Positions 19,920 to 28,920 are shown, counted from the first letter of the stretch. The stretch: 64,000 nt of DNA from Akkermansia muciniphila (GCA_945861535.1 CAMAUZ010000020.1:31376-95375), one strand, 5' to 3'. Notes: generated by a model from the letters alone, not told the origin. Numbers and translations are program-made.

Positions 19920-20522
19920 TTATTTGGCGGGCACTGCGGCGGTTTTGCGAGCGTCCACGTTGCCCTTCACGTCCACCTTCTGGCCGCCGCTGATGCGGGC
20001 CACGTCGTCGCTCAGGCGGGCGGCGATCATGCCGCTGGTGTCGCACCCGGCGGAGATTTTCACAATCTGCCCGCCCTTCGCGATGAGGAAGTTGCTGGGC
20101 ATCGTTTTCGCCCCGAAGACCTTCCAGCTATAGCCCTTGGGATCGACCGCGTAGAGCATGTTCAGCTTCTTTTCCTTCACGTAAGTCTCGACCTTGGCAT
20201 CGGGTTCCTTGAAGACGGCGAGGCTGGTCAGCCCGAGGTGCTTGTAGGCCGTGTGCAGTTCCTGAAAGTAAGGCAGCTCCTTGTCGCAGCCGAGGCAGCC
20301 ACAGGTGAGCCGCACCAGCACCGGGCCTTTGGCCGTGAGTTCCGCCAGGTCAATGATCTTGCCATTGGCGTCCTTGATTTTGAATGCCGGCGCGGCTTGG
20401 CCGACGGCCACGGTGGTGGCGGCAGCGGCCGGAGTCTTGACGCTGTCCGCCGCGTGCGCGGCCAAGGGCAACAGCAGCATTCCAGACAGGGAGAGGGAGA
20501 GGACGAGCGATGTTTTTTGCAT
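19920..20522 (-). CDS. Periplasmic redoxin (TlpA/AhpC-like)
   Basis: A 200-residue thioredoxin-fold protein with a signal peptide (1-24, ending AAHAA). The fold starts at VGQAAPAFKIKDANGK; the redox site is within LTCGCLGCDKELP, containing CLGC as the C-x-x-C pair and an extra Cys just before. MPSNFLIAKGGQIV holds the cis-Pro. It probably exchanges disulfides in the periplasm or reduces peroxides. The third Cys two residues before the CxxC is unusual. A strong terminator follows. Start 20522 gives the signal peptide. Confidence 0.85.
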   Translation of the reverse strand: MQKTSLVLSLSLSGMLLLPLAAHAADSVKTPAAAATTVAVGQAAPAFKIKDANGKIIDLAELTAKGPVLVRLTCGCLGCDKELPYFQELHTAYKHLGLTSLAVFKEPDAKVETYVKEKKLNMLYAVDPKGYSWKVFGAKTMPSNFLIAKGGQIVKISAGCDTSGMIAARLSDDVARISGGQKVDVKGNVDARKTAAVPAK

Positions 20523-20622
20523 AGTTTTAGGGGGCTTCGAGTTGGCGGACGCTACCATTCCGGCGAGGTGAGGCAAAAGGAATCTTCGGCTTGCTTCGAT
20601 CCCCACGACGCGACGCGATCGC

Positions 20623-21528
20623 TCACGGCGAGACGACCCGATAAAACCGCTGTGACAGGGGCTTCGCCGCCACGTCCACAAACCGCACAGCCTCTGCCGA
20701 GCTGACGAAATTCGTCACGTCGCTCCAAGTTTGCAGATCCGCAGACGCCTGCACCCTAAAGGCGCGGCCCGCTTCCAGCGCCAAGTCGAGAACGAATCCA
20801 TTGCTCTGAATTTCCTCGGCCGTCTGTGCCGCCGGCGGCTGGGTAAGGCTCCGGGCCGCGCTCAAAAACGCCGTCGGACTGGTGAAAAACAACACCGGCG
20901 AATACGGCGAGTCCCCCGCCGGATTCCCCGCCGCAACGCTCCAGCGAAAAGCGCGGCCCGGCGGCAACGGGATCGTGTAGGAAACGGTGGGCGAAAAAAC
21001 ATCGTTGGTCGCAAAGTGAGCGATGGTCACGTTGGTGGAGCTGTTCACCAGCGAAGCGCCCGTGACCACATCGAACACCCCCAGATCGTAAAAGGTGGCC
21101 TCGCGCACCGCCCCCCACGTCAGCGTCACGCTGTTGACTTTCAGCCCCACGCCCGGACTGCTCTGCAGCCCTGGGGCCGGATTCGACGGCACCCCCGGGG
21201 GGATCGAAATGGAAGCCAGCCCGATCTCGGCCACCCAGCCATCGGCGCCGGTGTCGAAGTCCACCCGGAACCAAGTGAGAGTGTTCACGCCCAAGTTCGC
21301 GACCACCGGTCCCTCCGCGATCGTCCCTTGCGTGCCAATTCGCCGCGTGGTTTGAAACGTCCCGCCGGGCGTGGCCCGTACGTTGACCCGGTCGATCGCC
21401 TGCACCCGTTCCCCAACGTCGAGGGCGAGCAGTCGGGGTTCCCCGAGCCACGATAGCACGCCGCCCAGCAGCGCCGCGAACGCCAGGCGAACGCCCCTGT
21501 GGCCAATCTTTCCGAGTTTATTTTTCAT
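20623..21528 (-). CDS. Secreted SH3-domain protein with RFYR-type C-terminus
   Basis: A 301-residue secreted protein. A signal peptide covers about 1-35. A bacterial SH3 domain follows at about 37-105 (VGERVQAIDRVNVRATPGG...WFRVDFDTGADGWVAE). A fibronectin-like segment covers about 120-215 (LTWGAVREATFYDLGVFD). The end, FRVQASADLQTWSDVTNF...RFYRVVSP, is a tail found on many secreted verrucomicrobial proteins. SH3 domains of this type often bind cell wall, so surface attachment is an inference. Start 21528 chosen for MKNKLGK and the signal peptide. Confidence 0.8.
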   Translation of the reverse strand: MKNKLGKIGHRGVRLAFAALLGGVLSWLGEPRLLALDVGERVQAIDRVNVRATPGGTFQTTRRIGTQGTIAEGPVVANLGVNTLTWFRVDFDTGADGWVAEIGLASISIPPGVPSNPAPGLQSSPGVGLKVNSVTLTWGAVREATFYDLGVFDVVTGASLVNSSTNVTIAHFATNDVFSPTVSYTIPLPPGRAFRWSVAAGNPAGDSPYSPVLFFTSPTAFLSAARSLTQPPAAQTAEEIQSNGFVLDLALEAGRAFRVQASADLQTWSDVTNFVSSAEAVRFVDVAAKPLSQRFYRVVSP

Positions 21529-21864
21529 TTGCCCCACTGTGCCGACAAATTTGATCCTGCGCAGCATACACCAGTTCTGCGCGTTTCCAGCGGACGTTAG
21601 CGCCAGGCCAGCCCCCGCTTCAAATCTTTTGGCGATCTCGCCGCGGCCCCGCTGGTGGGAAAAAAGACGCGGGCGACCTGGGGCGGCGTGCTCAGGACCA
21701 ATCTTTGGAAGGCGCGGGTGCGGCGCGTGTCAGCACCGGCACGGGCCCGCGGCTGGGAGCGCGTGAAAGTTTGATCCGGGGAATCGCTTGCGCGAAAGCG
21801 GGGCCGAATCACTGCGCTCGAAAACGGGGCGTTGCGACTTGCGACCACTGGCGCCAGTGCTTCT
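21529..21864. other. 336-bp gap with no recognised feature
   Basis: It lies between two reverse-strand genes. I see no protein-like frame, no clear repeat and no terminator. Confidence 0.4.
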
Positions 21865-22689
21865 TCACGCGTCGCGCAAGCCCGCGAGGGCCATCAGTTT
21901 CGCTGTTTCGCGGTAGGCTTCCTCGACCCACTCGACGATTTTCTCGGGCTGCGGGGAGTATTCGAGTTCGATGGAGACGACGCCGTCGATGGCGAGTTCC
22001 TTGATGGCGTGGAGGTAGGGCGCGAATTTCACGACCCCGCGTCCGGGCGGGAGATCGCCGTGGACCTTGCCGTCGCAGTCGCTGATATGAACGTGGATGG
22101 CGCGGCCTTTGAGCTTGTGGAGATCCGCAGGCGACGAGTCGGAGAGAACGAGGTGGGAGATGTCGATGTTGGCACGGACGCGGGGGTGGTTTACCTCGTC
22201 CACGAAGCGGACCATGGACGCGACATTGTGAAGGAGACTGAGGCGGAAGGGTTCAAGCTCAAGGGCGATGTCGATCCGCTTCCGGTCGGCGTAATCACCG
22301 AGCCGGCGGCAGGTTTCGACGGCCCATTGCCATTGGGCGGCAGGCGGGATGACTTCGCGTTGCCAGATGTATTCGCCGAGGACGAGGAGGATGTTTTTCG
22401 CGTTCCAGTCGTGGGCGAGGTCGATGAATTTCTTTGTGCGCTCGACGTGAAATTCGCGGACCGGCTCGCTGAAATCGATGAGGCCGACGCTCACGACGGG
22501 GAGCGAAATGATCGGGAGTTTGAGCTTCGCGCAGGTGCGGGTGACGAGCTGGATTTCCCGGCGGGAAATGGTCGTGGCCTCGGTGAAAATGTCCACGCAA
22601 TCGAAGCCGATGCGGGCGATGTGGCCGAGGCCGGTGGCGGTGTCCATGCCGACTTGTTGGAAGGCGGAATTGATGAGGCCGAGTTTCAT
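21865..22689 (-). CDS. Sugar phosphate isomerase/epimerase (xylose isomerase-like TIM barrel)
   Basis: A 274-residue AP_endonuc_2-type TIM barrel: MKLGLINSAFQ at the first strand, GFDCVDIF, IISLPVVSVGLIDFS, VLGEYIW, DIALELEPFRLSLL, RANIDISHLVLS, IHVHISDCDGK and VVSIELEYSPQ. The Glu, Asp and His residues on these strands are the expected metal ligands. The substrate is likely a sugar or inositol derivative but cannot be named. Met22689 is the natural start, as the barrel's first strand begins at once. Confidence 0.88.
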   Translation of the reverse strand: MKLGLINSAFQQVGMDTATGLGHIARIGFDCVDIFTEATTISRREIQLVTRTCAKLKLPIISLPVVSVGLIDFSEPVREFHVERTKKFIDLAHDWNAKNILLVLGEYIWQREVIPPAAQWQWAVETCRRLGDYADRKRIDIALELEPFRLSLLHNVASMVRFVDEVNHPRVRANIDISHLVLSDSSPADLHKLKGRAIHVHISDCDGKVHGDLPPGRGVVKFAPYLHAIKELAIDGVVSIELEYSPQPEKIVEWVEEAYRETAKLMALAGLRDA

Positions 22690-23136
22690 GGGGGTGGTGT
22701 TGGTTGGTGGTGAAAGCTGCTGGATTGTGTGCGGGAGAATTGCGAAGCGGGGGCGGGATGGCAACGGGCAACTGGCGCGGGTCGCATCGCGAAGGTCGCA
22801 TCGTCGAGTGGCCGTCGGTGGAAGTCGCGGCGGTGGCGGCCGGGGAGGGCAGGGGTGCGCATTGATCCGGCCCGACCATTCTGGGCACCGCGTAACCGTG
22901 AGTGTCTGGCCGAGGAACTAAGGACAGGGAATGGAGGCAAAGGAATGAGATGCTGCGGTTCCACTCCGCGGGCGCGATTTCTTTGGCCCCATTCCGTTGC
23001 CGTCATTTCTTTCTCAACGCGTCGGCACTGGTGCGGGCAAATCACACGGCGGAACGGGCGGAAGACAACACTCGGCGCAGCGAAGCGGGGCTGCGCGAAC
23101 CAGGCGGAAAATCGCACTCGTACTCCTTGCCGGCGC
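22690..23136. other. Gap with repeat D4
   Basis: No gene is seen apart from D4 (22921-23013). The G/C strand bias of the neighbouring genes flips across this gap. Confidence 0.5.
22921..23013. repeat. Family D tandem-armed inverted repeat, copy D4 (degenerate)
   Basis: Left arm GGGAATGGAGGCAAAGGAATGA, right arm TTTCTTTGGCCCCATTCCGTTG. One 14-bp unit is recognisable per side plus remnants. Confidence 0.7.
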
Positions 23137-24024
23137 TCAGTACACCCCCATCGTCTCCAGCACCGCTTTGATCCGCGGCACCTCGTGCGTGCGCAACAGA
23201 TCGGTCTTCCCAAGGCCCGCCAGCACCGCAAAAAACGACTCGGCACACCGCACTTCCTCCCCGAAAAACTCGAACGCGTGCGGCAGCGCATGACACGTCG
23301 GAAAGCCCAGCGTCCGCAGCCGAAACGTGTTCAGGAACACCTTCATCTGGTGCCGCACCCGCACCCCGCTGTCCTGCAAGTTGCGGTAGTAAAACCCCAG
23401 CCCCGGATCGAGGAAAATCTTCCGCACCCCCGCCCGCGTCGCCACCTCGATCTGCCGCCCAAAATACTCGTGCAACATCGGCACCGGATCCGCGCTGAGA
23501 TCGTAATCCCCGACCTCCCGGACATTCGCCCCCTGCACGTAACAGATAATCACCGCCGCATCATGCTCGGCGACCGCCTGGAACATTTCCTCGCTCCGTT
23601 CCGTGCCCGTCAGGTTCAAAATATTCGCGCCCGCCTCGAGGCACGCCCGCGTGACCGCCGGTTGATACGTCTCCACCGACACCAGCACGCCCGCCGCGCG
23701 CAGACCGCGGATCACCGGGACGAGCTGCCCCGTCTGCCCCGCGTCGCCGATCCGCGCCGCGTGCGCGAGACTCGACTCCGCCCCGACATCCACGATCTCC
23801 GCCCCCTGCGCCTGCAACACGCGACCGCGCTGAATGGCCGCCGCCGCCGACAAGCACACACTCTCGCGGTACCACGACTCCGCCGAGAGATTCACCACCC
23901 CCATGATCGCCGGCCGCGGATTGAACGCGAACGCCCGCCCGCCGATCACAAACTCCGCCACCCGCGCCCCTGCCGCCGCGCGATGCGCCTCGAGCAGTTC
24001 CGCCAAATTTTCCAGACTCAACAT
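23137..24024 (-). CDS. Dihydropteroate synthase-like pterin-binding protein
   Basis: A 295-residue TIM-barrel protein of the pterin-binding superfamily. It has the family layout (AIMGVVNLSAES, GAEIVDVGAESS, VLVSVETYQPAVTRACLEAGANILNLTG, IFLDPGLGF) but the canonical FolP motifs are changed: NVTPDSF is NLSAESW and DPGxGFGK is DPGLGFYY. It may be a true but divergent folate enzyme or a paralogue with another substrate. The preceding 1 kb is repeat DNA, so it is probably monocistronic. Start 24024 chosen because the fold begins soon after. Confidence 0.75.
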   Translation of the reverse strand: MLSLENLAELLEAHRAAAGARVAEFVIGGRAFAFNPRPAIMGVVNLSAESWYRESVCLSAAAAIQRGRVLQAQGAEIVDVGAESSLAHAARIGDAGQTGQLVPVIRGLRAAGVLVSVETYQPAVTRACLEAGANILNLTGTERSEEMFQAVAEHDAAVIICYVQGANVREVGDYDLSADPVPMLHEYFGRQIEVATRAGVRKIFLDPGLGFYYRNLQDSGVRVRHQMKVFLNTFRLRTLGFPTCHALPHAFEFFGEEVRCAESFFAVLAGLGKTDLLRTHEVPRIKAVLETMGVY

Positions 24025-25018
24025 GCCCTGAGTATTGCGCCTTTTCGCCCGAGCAACAGCGCGGAAATGGCCGGAACAAGCGGCTGACACCTCTCGTCGC
24101 CGTAACCAATTCAGAAACGCAGCCGTTGCCGCAAAGAGGGAAACGAACTTCGAGACATGATGAACCCGGCCACCGGAGAGATGTCGCCGACGCCTGGCTG
24201 TTCGTCCCGGAGGGACGCCGCAGGAAATTAGCCGGGGGCAAGCCCGCGCCAGCGGGCGCGGCCCCCGGGTTGCCGCGCCGAACCGGCCATGCTCCAGCGG
24301 GGCATCGGAGAAACTTTTGCGTCGGTCCTCCCACGGCGTCTTCGGCACCGCCTGTCGCCCCGGACAGATAGATCGAGCCACCGGAGATCGTCCGCACCCC
24401 GCGTCACTTTCTTCGATGCCCCGCTGGGGCACGGAACCACTCGGCACGGTTTCCGGGGGCTGCGTCCGCAGGCGCGGACTTGCCCCCGGCTAATCTCCTG
24501 CGGCGTCCCTCCGGGACCGGAAAATCGGCGGCCGCGTGCGGCTACACGAAAACCACCGGCGCGAGCAAGTCGTTCCCAACTCATTCGGTTGCGGCTCCGC
24601 CTCCCGTTCGACCACCCGGCAAAACCCTCGCACGCCGAGAAAATTTTCCGCGCTGGAACGTCCCGCCTCGACTTCATCTTCAATTCCCTTGCCCCAAATT
24701 CCCCTGCCAAACTCGGCTGAACTCGCGGCCGGCTCCGTCCCGCGCCGCCATCCACATCACGCCTGTCCCTCCGCCTCCTCAGCGCCTCGGCCGGGCGCAA
24801 GTCGTCGGCCGCTTCCGCCACTCCCTTCCCCTTTCATCCCCTGCGACCGGGGACCGACCGCGCCGCTTCGGTTTCAGCTCCGCTGCTCCGCGCCCATCGC
24901 GTCCCAGCCGTCTCTCCCCCCTGCTCGCCCCATTTTTAGTTGGCGCTCGGCGCAACCCCCCGGAAGATGCGCGCGCGCCCGCCGGGACCGCCCGAACTCG
25001 CCCCCGCGTCGCCACTGC
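24025..25018. other. 994-bp gap dominated by a long inverted repeat
   Basis: It contains H1 (24204-24519) and a half copy of family D near 24682-24712. No protein-like frame outside the repeats. It separates the divergent DHPS-like gene and purC. Confidence 0.5.
24204..24519. repeat. Long inverted repeat, family H, copy H1
   Basis: Arms of about 105-115 bp. Left begins GTCCCGGAGGGACGCCGCAG and right ends CTGCGGCGTCCCTCCGGGAC, both with inner TTAGCCGGGGGCAA/TTGCCCCCGGCTAA and a CCAGCGGGGCATCG/CGATGCCCCGCTGG stem. The core is about 95 bp. A relative is H2 (49880-50228). Confidence 0.85.
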
Positions 25019-25912
25019 ATGATGAACACAGCGCCCTTGCTCCACCTCGATCTGCCCGGCCTCAACCGGCTCAAAAGCGGCAAGGTCCGCGAGGTCTTCG
25101 ATCTCGGCGACCGCCTCCTCTTCGTCGCCACCGACCGCATCTCAGCCTTCGACTGCATCATGCCCAACGGCATCCCGCGCAAAGGCGAAGTGCTCACCCA
25201 GCTCTCCCATTTCTGGTTCGACCAGACCGCGGCCATCGTTCCCAACCACCGACTCGCCCGCGCCGACGATCCGCTCCCCGCCGCGCTCCAACCCTTCGCC
25301 GCGCGCCTCGACGGCCGCAGCATGATTGTGAAAAAAGCCCGGCCCCTCGTCATCGAATGTGTCGTGCGCGGCTACCTCGCCGGCTCCGGTTGGAAAGAAT
25401 ATCGCGCCAGCCAGACCGTGTGCGGTATCCATCTCCCCGCCGGGCTCCTCGAAGGTTCCGAACTGCCCGAACCCATTTTCACCCCCGCCACCAAGGCCGA
25501 AACCGGCCACGACGAAAACATCCCCTTCGCCACCGCCGCCCAGCTCGTCGGCGCCGACCTCGCCGCGCAAGCCCGCGACTACAGCCTCCAGCTCTACCGC
25601 TTCGCCCGCGACTACACCCGTCAGCGCGGCATCATCATCGCCGACACCAAGTTCGAGTTCGGCCTCTTCGACGGTCGCCTGATCCTGATCGACGAAGTTC
25701 TCACGCCCGACTCCTCGCGCTTCTGGCCCGCCGCCGAATACCGCCCCGGTCGCGGCCAGCCGAGCTTCGACAAACAATTCGTGCGCGACTACCTCGAAAC
25801 CCTTGCGTGGGACAAAACCCCGCCCGCCCCCGCGCTCCCAGCCGAAATCGTCGCCAAAACCCAGGCCAAATATTTTGAGGCCTACGAGCGCCTGACCGGG
25901 CGGAAGCTCTGA
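25019..25912 (+). CDS. purC: Phosphoribosylaminoimidazole-succinocarboxamide synthase
   Basis: A 297-residue SAICAR synthetase that joins CAIR and aspartate with ATP in purine synthesis. Motifs: GKVREVFDLGDRLLFVATDRISAFD near the N-terminus, VVRGYLAGSGWKEY, the SxL-type pocket residues, IIADTKFEFG and LIDEVLTPDSSRFW. Length matches the longer eukaryote-like/bacterial PurC form with ETGHDENI. Two adjacent ATGs (25019 and 25022) are both possible starts. No other pur gene is nearby. Confidence 0.96.
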   Translation: MMNTAPLLHLDLPGLNRLKSGKVREVFDLGDRLLFVATDRISAFDCIMPNGIPRKGEVLTQLSHFWFDQTAAIVPNHRLARADDPLPAALQPFAARLDGRSMIVKKARPLVIECVVRGYLAGSGWKEYRASQTVCGIHLPAGLLEGSELPEPIFTPATKAETGHDENIPFATAAQLVGADLAAQARDYSLQLYRFARDYTRQRGIIIADTKFEFGLFDGRLILIDEVLTPDSSRFWPAAEYRPGRGQPSFDKQFVRDYLETLAWDKTPPAPALPAEIVAKTQAKYFEAYERLTGRKL

Positions 25913-25939
25913 ACCTGACAAGGCCGGAGAAATTGAGAG

Positions 25940-26029
25940 CCACCGCGAAGCCCCGATAAACACGGATGAAAACCGGAGTCGCGAACGCGCCGTTCCCATC
26001 CGTGTTCATCCGTGTTCATCCGTGGTTTA
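25940..26029. repeat. Family A tandem-armed inverted repeat, copy A2
   Basis: Compact copy: left ATAAACACGGATGAAAA, right CATCCGTGTTCATCCGTG repeats ending GTGGTTTA. It fills the gap between purC and the Xer gene. Confidence 0.8.
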
Positions 26030-26062
26030 GCCGCCTTTTTCCGAGTTGAGGCTTTCCCTGCG

Positions 26063-27010
26063 ATGCACCACCTCGTCGAAGATTTCCTGCAATACATCCG
26101 CCACGAGCGCGGCCGCTCCGAGCAGACCCAGAAGACTTATGCCTCGCTGCTCAACCGGTTCATCGCCTGGGCTGGCTCGCAAAACCTGCGCGACTGGAAA
26201 GCCGTCGAGTTCCGCCATCTCACCGCCTTCCTCGAACACGAGCGCCTGCGTGGCCTCGAGACCGAACCCGAACCCACTGCCCGCAAACTCAGCTCCGAAA
26301 GCCTCTACCTCCAGATCGCCGCCCTGCGTGCTTTCTACCGCTTCACCGAGACGGAAAAATTTCTGCCGGTGAACGTCGCCGAAAACCTCTCGCTGCCGAA
26401 ACGCTGGAAGCGCCTCCCCAAATCTCTCTCCGCCGCGGAAATCGAAACGCTGCTCAAACCGCTCCCGCTCGAAACCCCGTCGTCCCTTTGCGACCAGGCC
26501 ATGCTCGAGCTCGCCTACGCCTCCGGCCTGCGCCTCGCCGAGTTGCGCCACATCCGCCTCGAACAACTCCACCTCGACGCCGGCTTCGTCACTGTCATCG
26601 GCAAGGGCAACAAAGAGCGAGTGGTCCCCCTCGGACGCGCCGCCGTCGCCGCGCTCAAACACTACCTCGACTCACCCGGCGGCCGCGCGAAACTCGTGAC
26701 CAAACGCTCGCCCGCGAATGTTTTTTTGACCCAGCGCGGCACGCCCTTCGCACCCGTTACCCTTTGGTTGCGCGTCAAAAAACGCGCCGAACACGCCGGC
26801 CTCGAACGCAACCTCACACCCCACATGCTGCGCCACAGCTTCGCCACGCACCTGCTCGAACACGGTGCCGACCTGCGCGCCATCCAGGAACTCCTCGGCC
26901 ACGCGAGCATCGGCACCACCGAGCTATACACGCACGTCGAAGGCAAACGCCTGCGCGAGGTCCACCAAAAATTCCACCCCCGTGCCCGCGACGACGGAGA
27001 AAAAGATTAA
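26063..27010 (+). CDS. Tyrosine recombinase, XerC/XerD type
   Basis: A 315-residue integrase. The N-terminal SAM-like DNA-binding domain (about 1-100) has FLQYIRHERGRSEQTQKTYASLL; the catalytic domain (about 125-300) has Arg in ASGLRLAEL, Lys in IGKGNKER, HMLRHSFATHLL (His/Arg) and GHASIGTTELYTHV with the nucleophilic Tyr. Length and spacing match chromosomal XerC/XerD rather than phage integrases. It would resolve chromosome dimers at dif, which is not seen here. Start 26063 chosen as homologues begin with the SAM domain. The last 26 codons are duplicated downstream at 27292-27373. Confidence 0.93.
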   Translation: MHHLVEDFLQYIRHERGRSEQTQKTYASLLNRFIAWAGSQNLRDWKAVEFRHLTAFLEHERLRGLETEPEPTARKLSSESLYLQIAALRAFYRFTETEKFLPVNVAENLSLPKRWKRLPKSLSAAEIETLLKPLPLETPSSLCDQAMLELAYASGLRLAELRHIRLEQLHLDAGFVTVIGKGNKERVVPLGRAAVAALKHYLDSPGGRAKLVTKRSPANVFLTQRGTPFAPVTLWLRVKKRAEHAGLERNLTPHMLRHSFATHLLEHGADLRAIQELLGHASIGTTELYTHVEGKRLREVHQKFHPRARDDGEKD

Positions 27011-27108
27011 CCTTGTTCCTGCGGCGATCCCACGCCCGTAGCCGCCGACGTGAGGAGGCGGATCGGCCGCGGGCTGAAAGCCGGTGCCTCCCCCTGAACC
27101 CCGGCGTG

Positions 27109-27173
27109 GAGCGCCGAGCCTTGCTCGGCAAGTGCGGCCGGGAAATGTCCGAGCCGAGCAATGCTCGGCGCTC
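27109..27173. repeat. Inverted repeat between convergent gene ends, unit 1 copy
   Basis: GAGCGCCGAGCCTTGCTCGGC pairs with GCCGAGCAATGCTCGGCGCTC across 23 bp. A second copy is at 27470-27534 within unit 2. It may act as a two-way terminator. Confidence 0.75.
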
Positions 27174-27187
27174 GGATCGCCGTCGGC

Positions 27188-27286
27188 TCACTCCTTTTCC
27201 CCGACCAGCTTGATGAGCCGCAGCTTGGCGGCATCGCGATCCAAAATCTGCGCGCGAGAATCCAAGACCGTGTGCGGCGCCGGATT
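27188..27286 (-). pseudogene. Truncated copy of FxLYD gene 3' end
   Basis: Reverse-strand frame reading ...SRAQILDRDAAKLRLIKLVGEKE and a stop, nearly the same as the C-terminus of the gene at 27549-28274. It has no start or domain of its own and results from the duplication. Confidence 0.8.
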
Positions 27287-27291
27287 CTGTG

Positions 27292-27373
27292 CACGCACGT
27301 CGAAGGCAAACCCCTTCGCGAGGTCCACCAAAAATTCCACCCCCGCGCCCGCGACGACGGAGAAAAAGATTAG
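27292..27373 (+). pseudogene. Truncated copy of Xer gene 3' end
   Basis: Reads THVEGKPLREVHQKFHPRA... and ends in TAG, against TAA in the intact gene. It lacks everything upstream of the catalytic Tyr region. Confidence 0.85.
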
Positions 27374-27647
27374 CCTTGTTCCTGCGGCCACCTCACGCGC
27401 GTAGCCGCCGACGTGTGGAGGCGGATCGGCCGCGAGGGAGGTCTCCGGCTAGCCATGAATCCGGGCGTGGAGCGCCGAGCCTTGCTCGGCAAGTGCCGCC
27501 GGAAAATGTCCGAGCCGAGCAATGCTCGGCGCTCCGGTCGGCGTCAGCTCACTCCTTCTCCCCGACCAGCTTGATGAGCCGCGGCTTGGCGGCGTCGCGA
27601 TCCAAAATCTGCGCGCGAAAATTCCAAACCGTGTGCGGCGCCAGATT
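27292..27647. repeat. Tandem duplication, unit 2
   Basis: The second unit follows unit 1 after 5 bp. It carries the truncated Xer end and the intact 3' end of the FxLYD gene. Scattered substitutions and small indels between units show the duplication is not recent. Confidence 0.9.
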
Positions 27648-28274
27648 TCCGAGATAATCATTCGCGTTGCCCACCACCTGTCCCTTCGTGTTCAGCATCT
27701 CGAACTCGACCTTCACATTGAAAAACTGCCGGTCCCCATGATTGGTCACCACGCCGCTGACGTACCGCAGGCTCCCTTGCTCCGCCTTTTGAATCTGCTG
27801 CTTGAGCACCTGCAAATCCTCGCCCGGCACCCGCGGCGGCGGCGGCGGCTCCGGCTCCGGCGGCGGCGGTGTCACCACGCTGGGCTTAACGGTTTTCCCC
27901 GCCATCGCGCCGCCGTCCGCAACAGACTTGTCCCGGTATTTCTTCACCACCACCGCGACAACGACCAACCCCACCACGAGCACCGCCACGATCCCGCCGA
28001 TGAGCTTCCCCCGTTTCCCGCTCGTGACCGCACCCGCAGCGGACGCGGACAGCGCTGTCGCTGTTGCTGGCGGAGATTGGGGTGGAGGCGGTGACTGCGG
28101 CGGGTGTGTCGTCGCCCGCACGGGCGGCGGCACCGACGGCGACGGCGGCACGGCGAGCACGGTGGGCTGTCCGCAGTGCGGACAATTGATCTCCATGCCG
28201 ATCCCATGCTCGGGAAACTCGAGGTGCCCGCCGCAATGGGCGCAGTTGCATTTGAGAAACCGCGGCTCGCTCAT
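27549..28274 (-). CDS. Zinc-ribbon membrane protein with FxLYD domain
   Basis: A 241-residue protein. Residues 1-40 hold a zinc ribbon with two Cys pairs (CAHCG and CPHCG). A Pro/Ser-rich linker follows, then one membrane span at about 95-115 (LIGGIVAVLVVGLVVVAVVV), a second Pro-rich stretch, a short helix (LQVLKQQIQKAEQ) and a C-terminal FxLYD domain (VSGVVTNHGDRQFFNVKVEFEML...LAPHTVWNFRAQI). Cytosolic ribbon and periplasmic FxLYD are the likely topology; function unknown. Its 3' end lies in the tandem duplication. Confidence 0.8.
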   Translation of the reverse strand: MSEPRFLKCNCAHCGGHLEFPEHGIGMEINCPHCGQPTVLAVPPSPSVPPPVRATTHPPQSPPPPQSPPATATALSASAAGAVTSGKRGKLIGGIVAVLVVGLVVVAVVVKKYRDKSVADGGAMAGKTVKPSVVTPPPPEPEPPPPPRVPGEDLQVLKQQIQKAEQGSLRYVSGVVTNHGDRQFFNVKVEFEMLNTKGQVVGNANDYLGNLAPHTVWNFRAQILDRDAAKPRLIKLVGEKE

Positions 28275-28414
28275 GCTTGAAAATGTTTCGTGCCGCACCG
28301 TGGCGGAACCGCCCTTCACCCGCCAGCCGCAAATCAGGCGACAGGGGGCAGGAGTCAGGCGATGGAAGTCCGGTGGCAGGGACGACCTGACTAATCACAA
28401 ATCACTTTTCCTGT

Positions 28415-28744
28415 TCAGTACCTCGCCACCCCCGCATCGACCTCCACCGACCAGCGGTCAATCCCGCCCGTCAAATTCACCAAGTTGTCGAATCCCGCCA
28501 TCTCCAAAACCCGGATCGCCATCTGGCTCCGCACCCCGTGATGGCAATACACCACCACGCGCTCGCCCTTCCAATCCGCCAACTCCCCCACCCGCGCCGG
28601 CAAGATCGGCAGCGGTACCAACCGCGAGTTCGGCAGCGCGGCCAACTCATGCTCGTCCGGCTGCCGCACATCCAAGAGCCGCGGCGGATTCGCCGTTTTC
28701 AAACTTGCCGCCAGTTCCGTCGCAGAAATGTGTTCCATTATCAT
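28415..28744 (-). CDS. Single-domain rhodanese
   Basis: A 109-residue rhodanese-like sulfurtransferase. LLDVRQPDEHELAALPNS begins the domain; the active-site loop is CHHGVRS, with Cys as persulfide carrier, followed by GGIDRW. It is the GlpE/MoeB-tail size. The start may be Met28744 or Met28738. It lies downstream of trxB on the same strand after a 176-bp gap with a hairpin. Confidence 0.9.
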   Translation of the reverse strand: MIMEHISATELAASLKTANPPRLLDVRQPDEHELAALPNSRLVPLPILPARVGELADWKGERVVVYCHHGVRSQMAIRVLEMAGFDNLVNLTGGIDRWSVEVDAGVARY

Positions 28745-28857
28745 TCGCCCATCCCGCTAGGGACCGCGCTGCGAGCGTCCGTGACCTTCCCCTGACCGCC
28801 GCGCCTGCCTGCAACCGCCGCTCTCACCATCCCCACGCGCCCGGACGGGGAAATAGC

Positions 28858-28880
28858 AGGGCCGCGCGCAGCGCGGCCCT
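28858..28880. terminator. Stem-loop after trxB
   Basis: AGGGCCGCGC, GCA loop, GCGCGGCCCT: a 10-bp perfect stem 41 bp beyond the trxB stop. It has no T-run and resembles dispersed palindromes, so its role is uncertain. Confidence 0.35.
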
Positions 28881-28920
28881 ACCAACGCCGGGAAAGATGC
28901 GCTGTCGCGCCGCCCCGCCG

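Larger units (their letters stand above)
26929..27286. repeat. Tandem duplication, unit 1
   Basis: Starts in the last codons of the Xer gene (CACGCACGTCGAAGGC) and ends at GTGTGCGGCGCCGGATT. It matches 27292-27647 with an offset of 363 bp at the left and 361 bp at the right. It contains the intact Xer 3' end and a truncated copy of the 3' end of the convergent FxLYD gene. Confidence 0.9.

Noticed and set aside
27161..27373. A 70-codon + strand ORF ending like the Xer recombinase
   Set aside because: It is a by-product of the tandem duplication: its second half is the copied Xer tail and its first half is antisense to the copied FxLYD tail.
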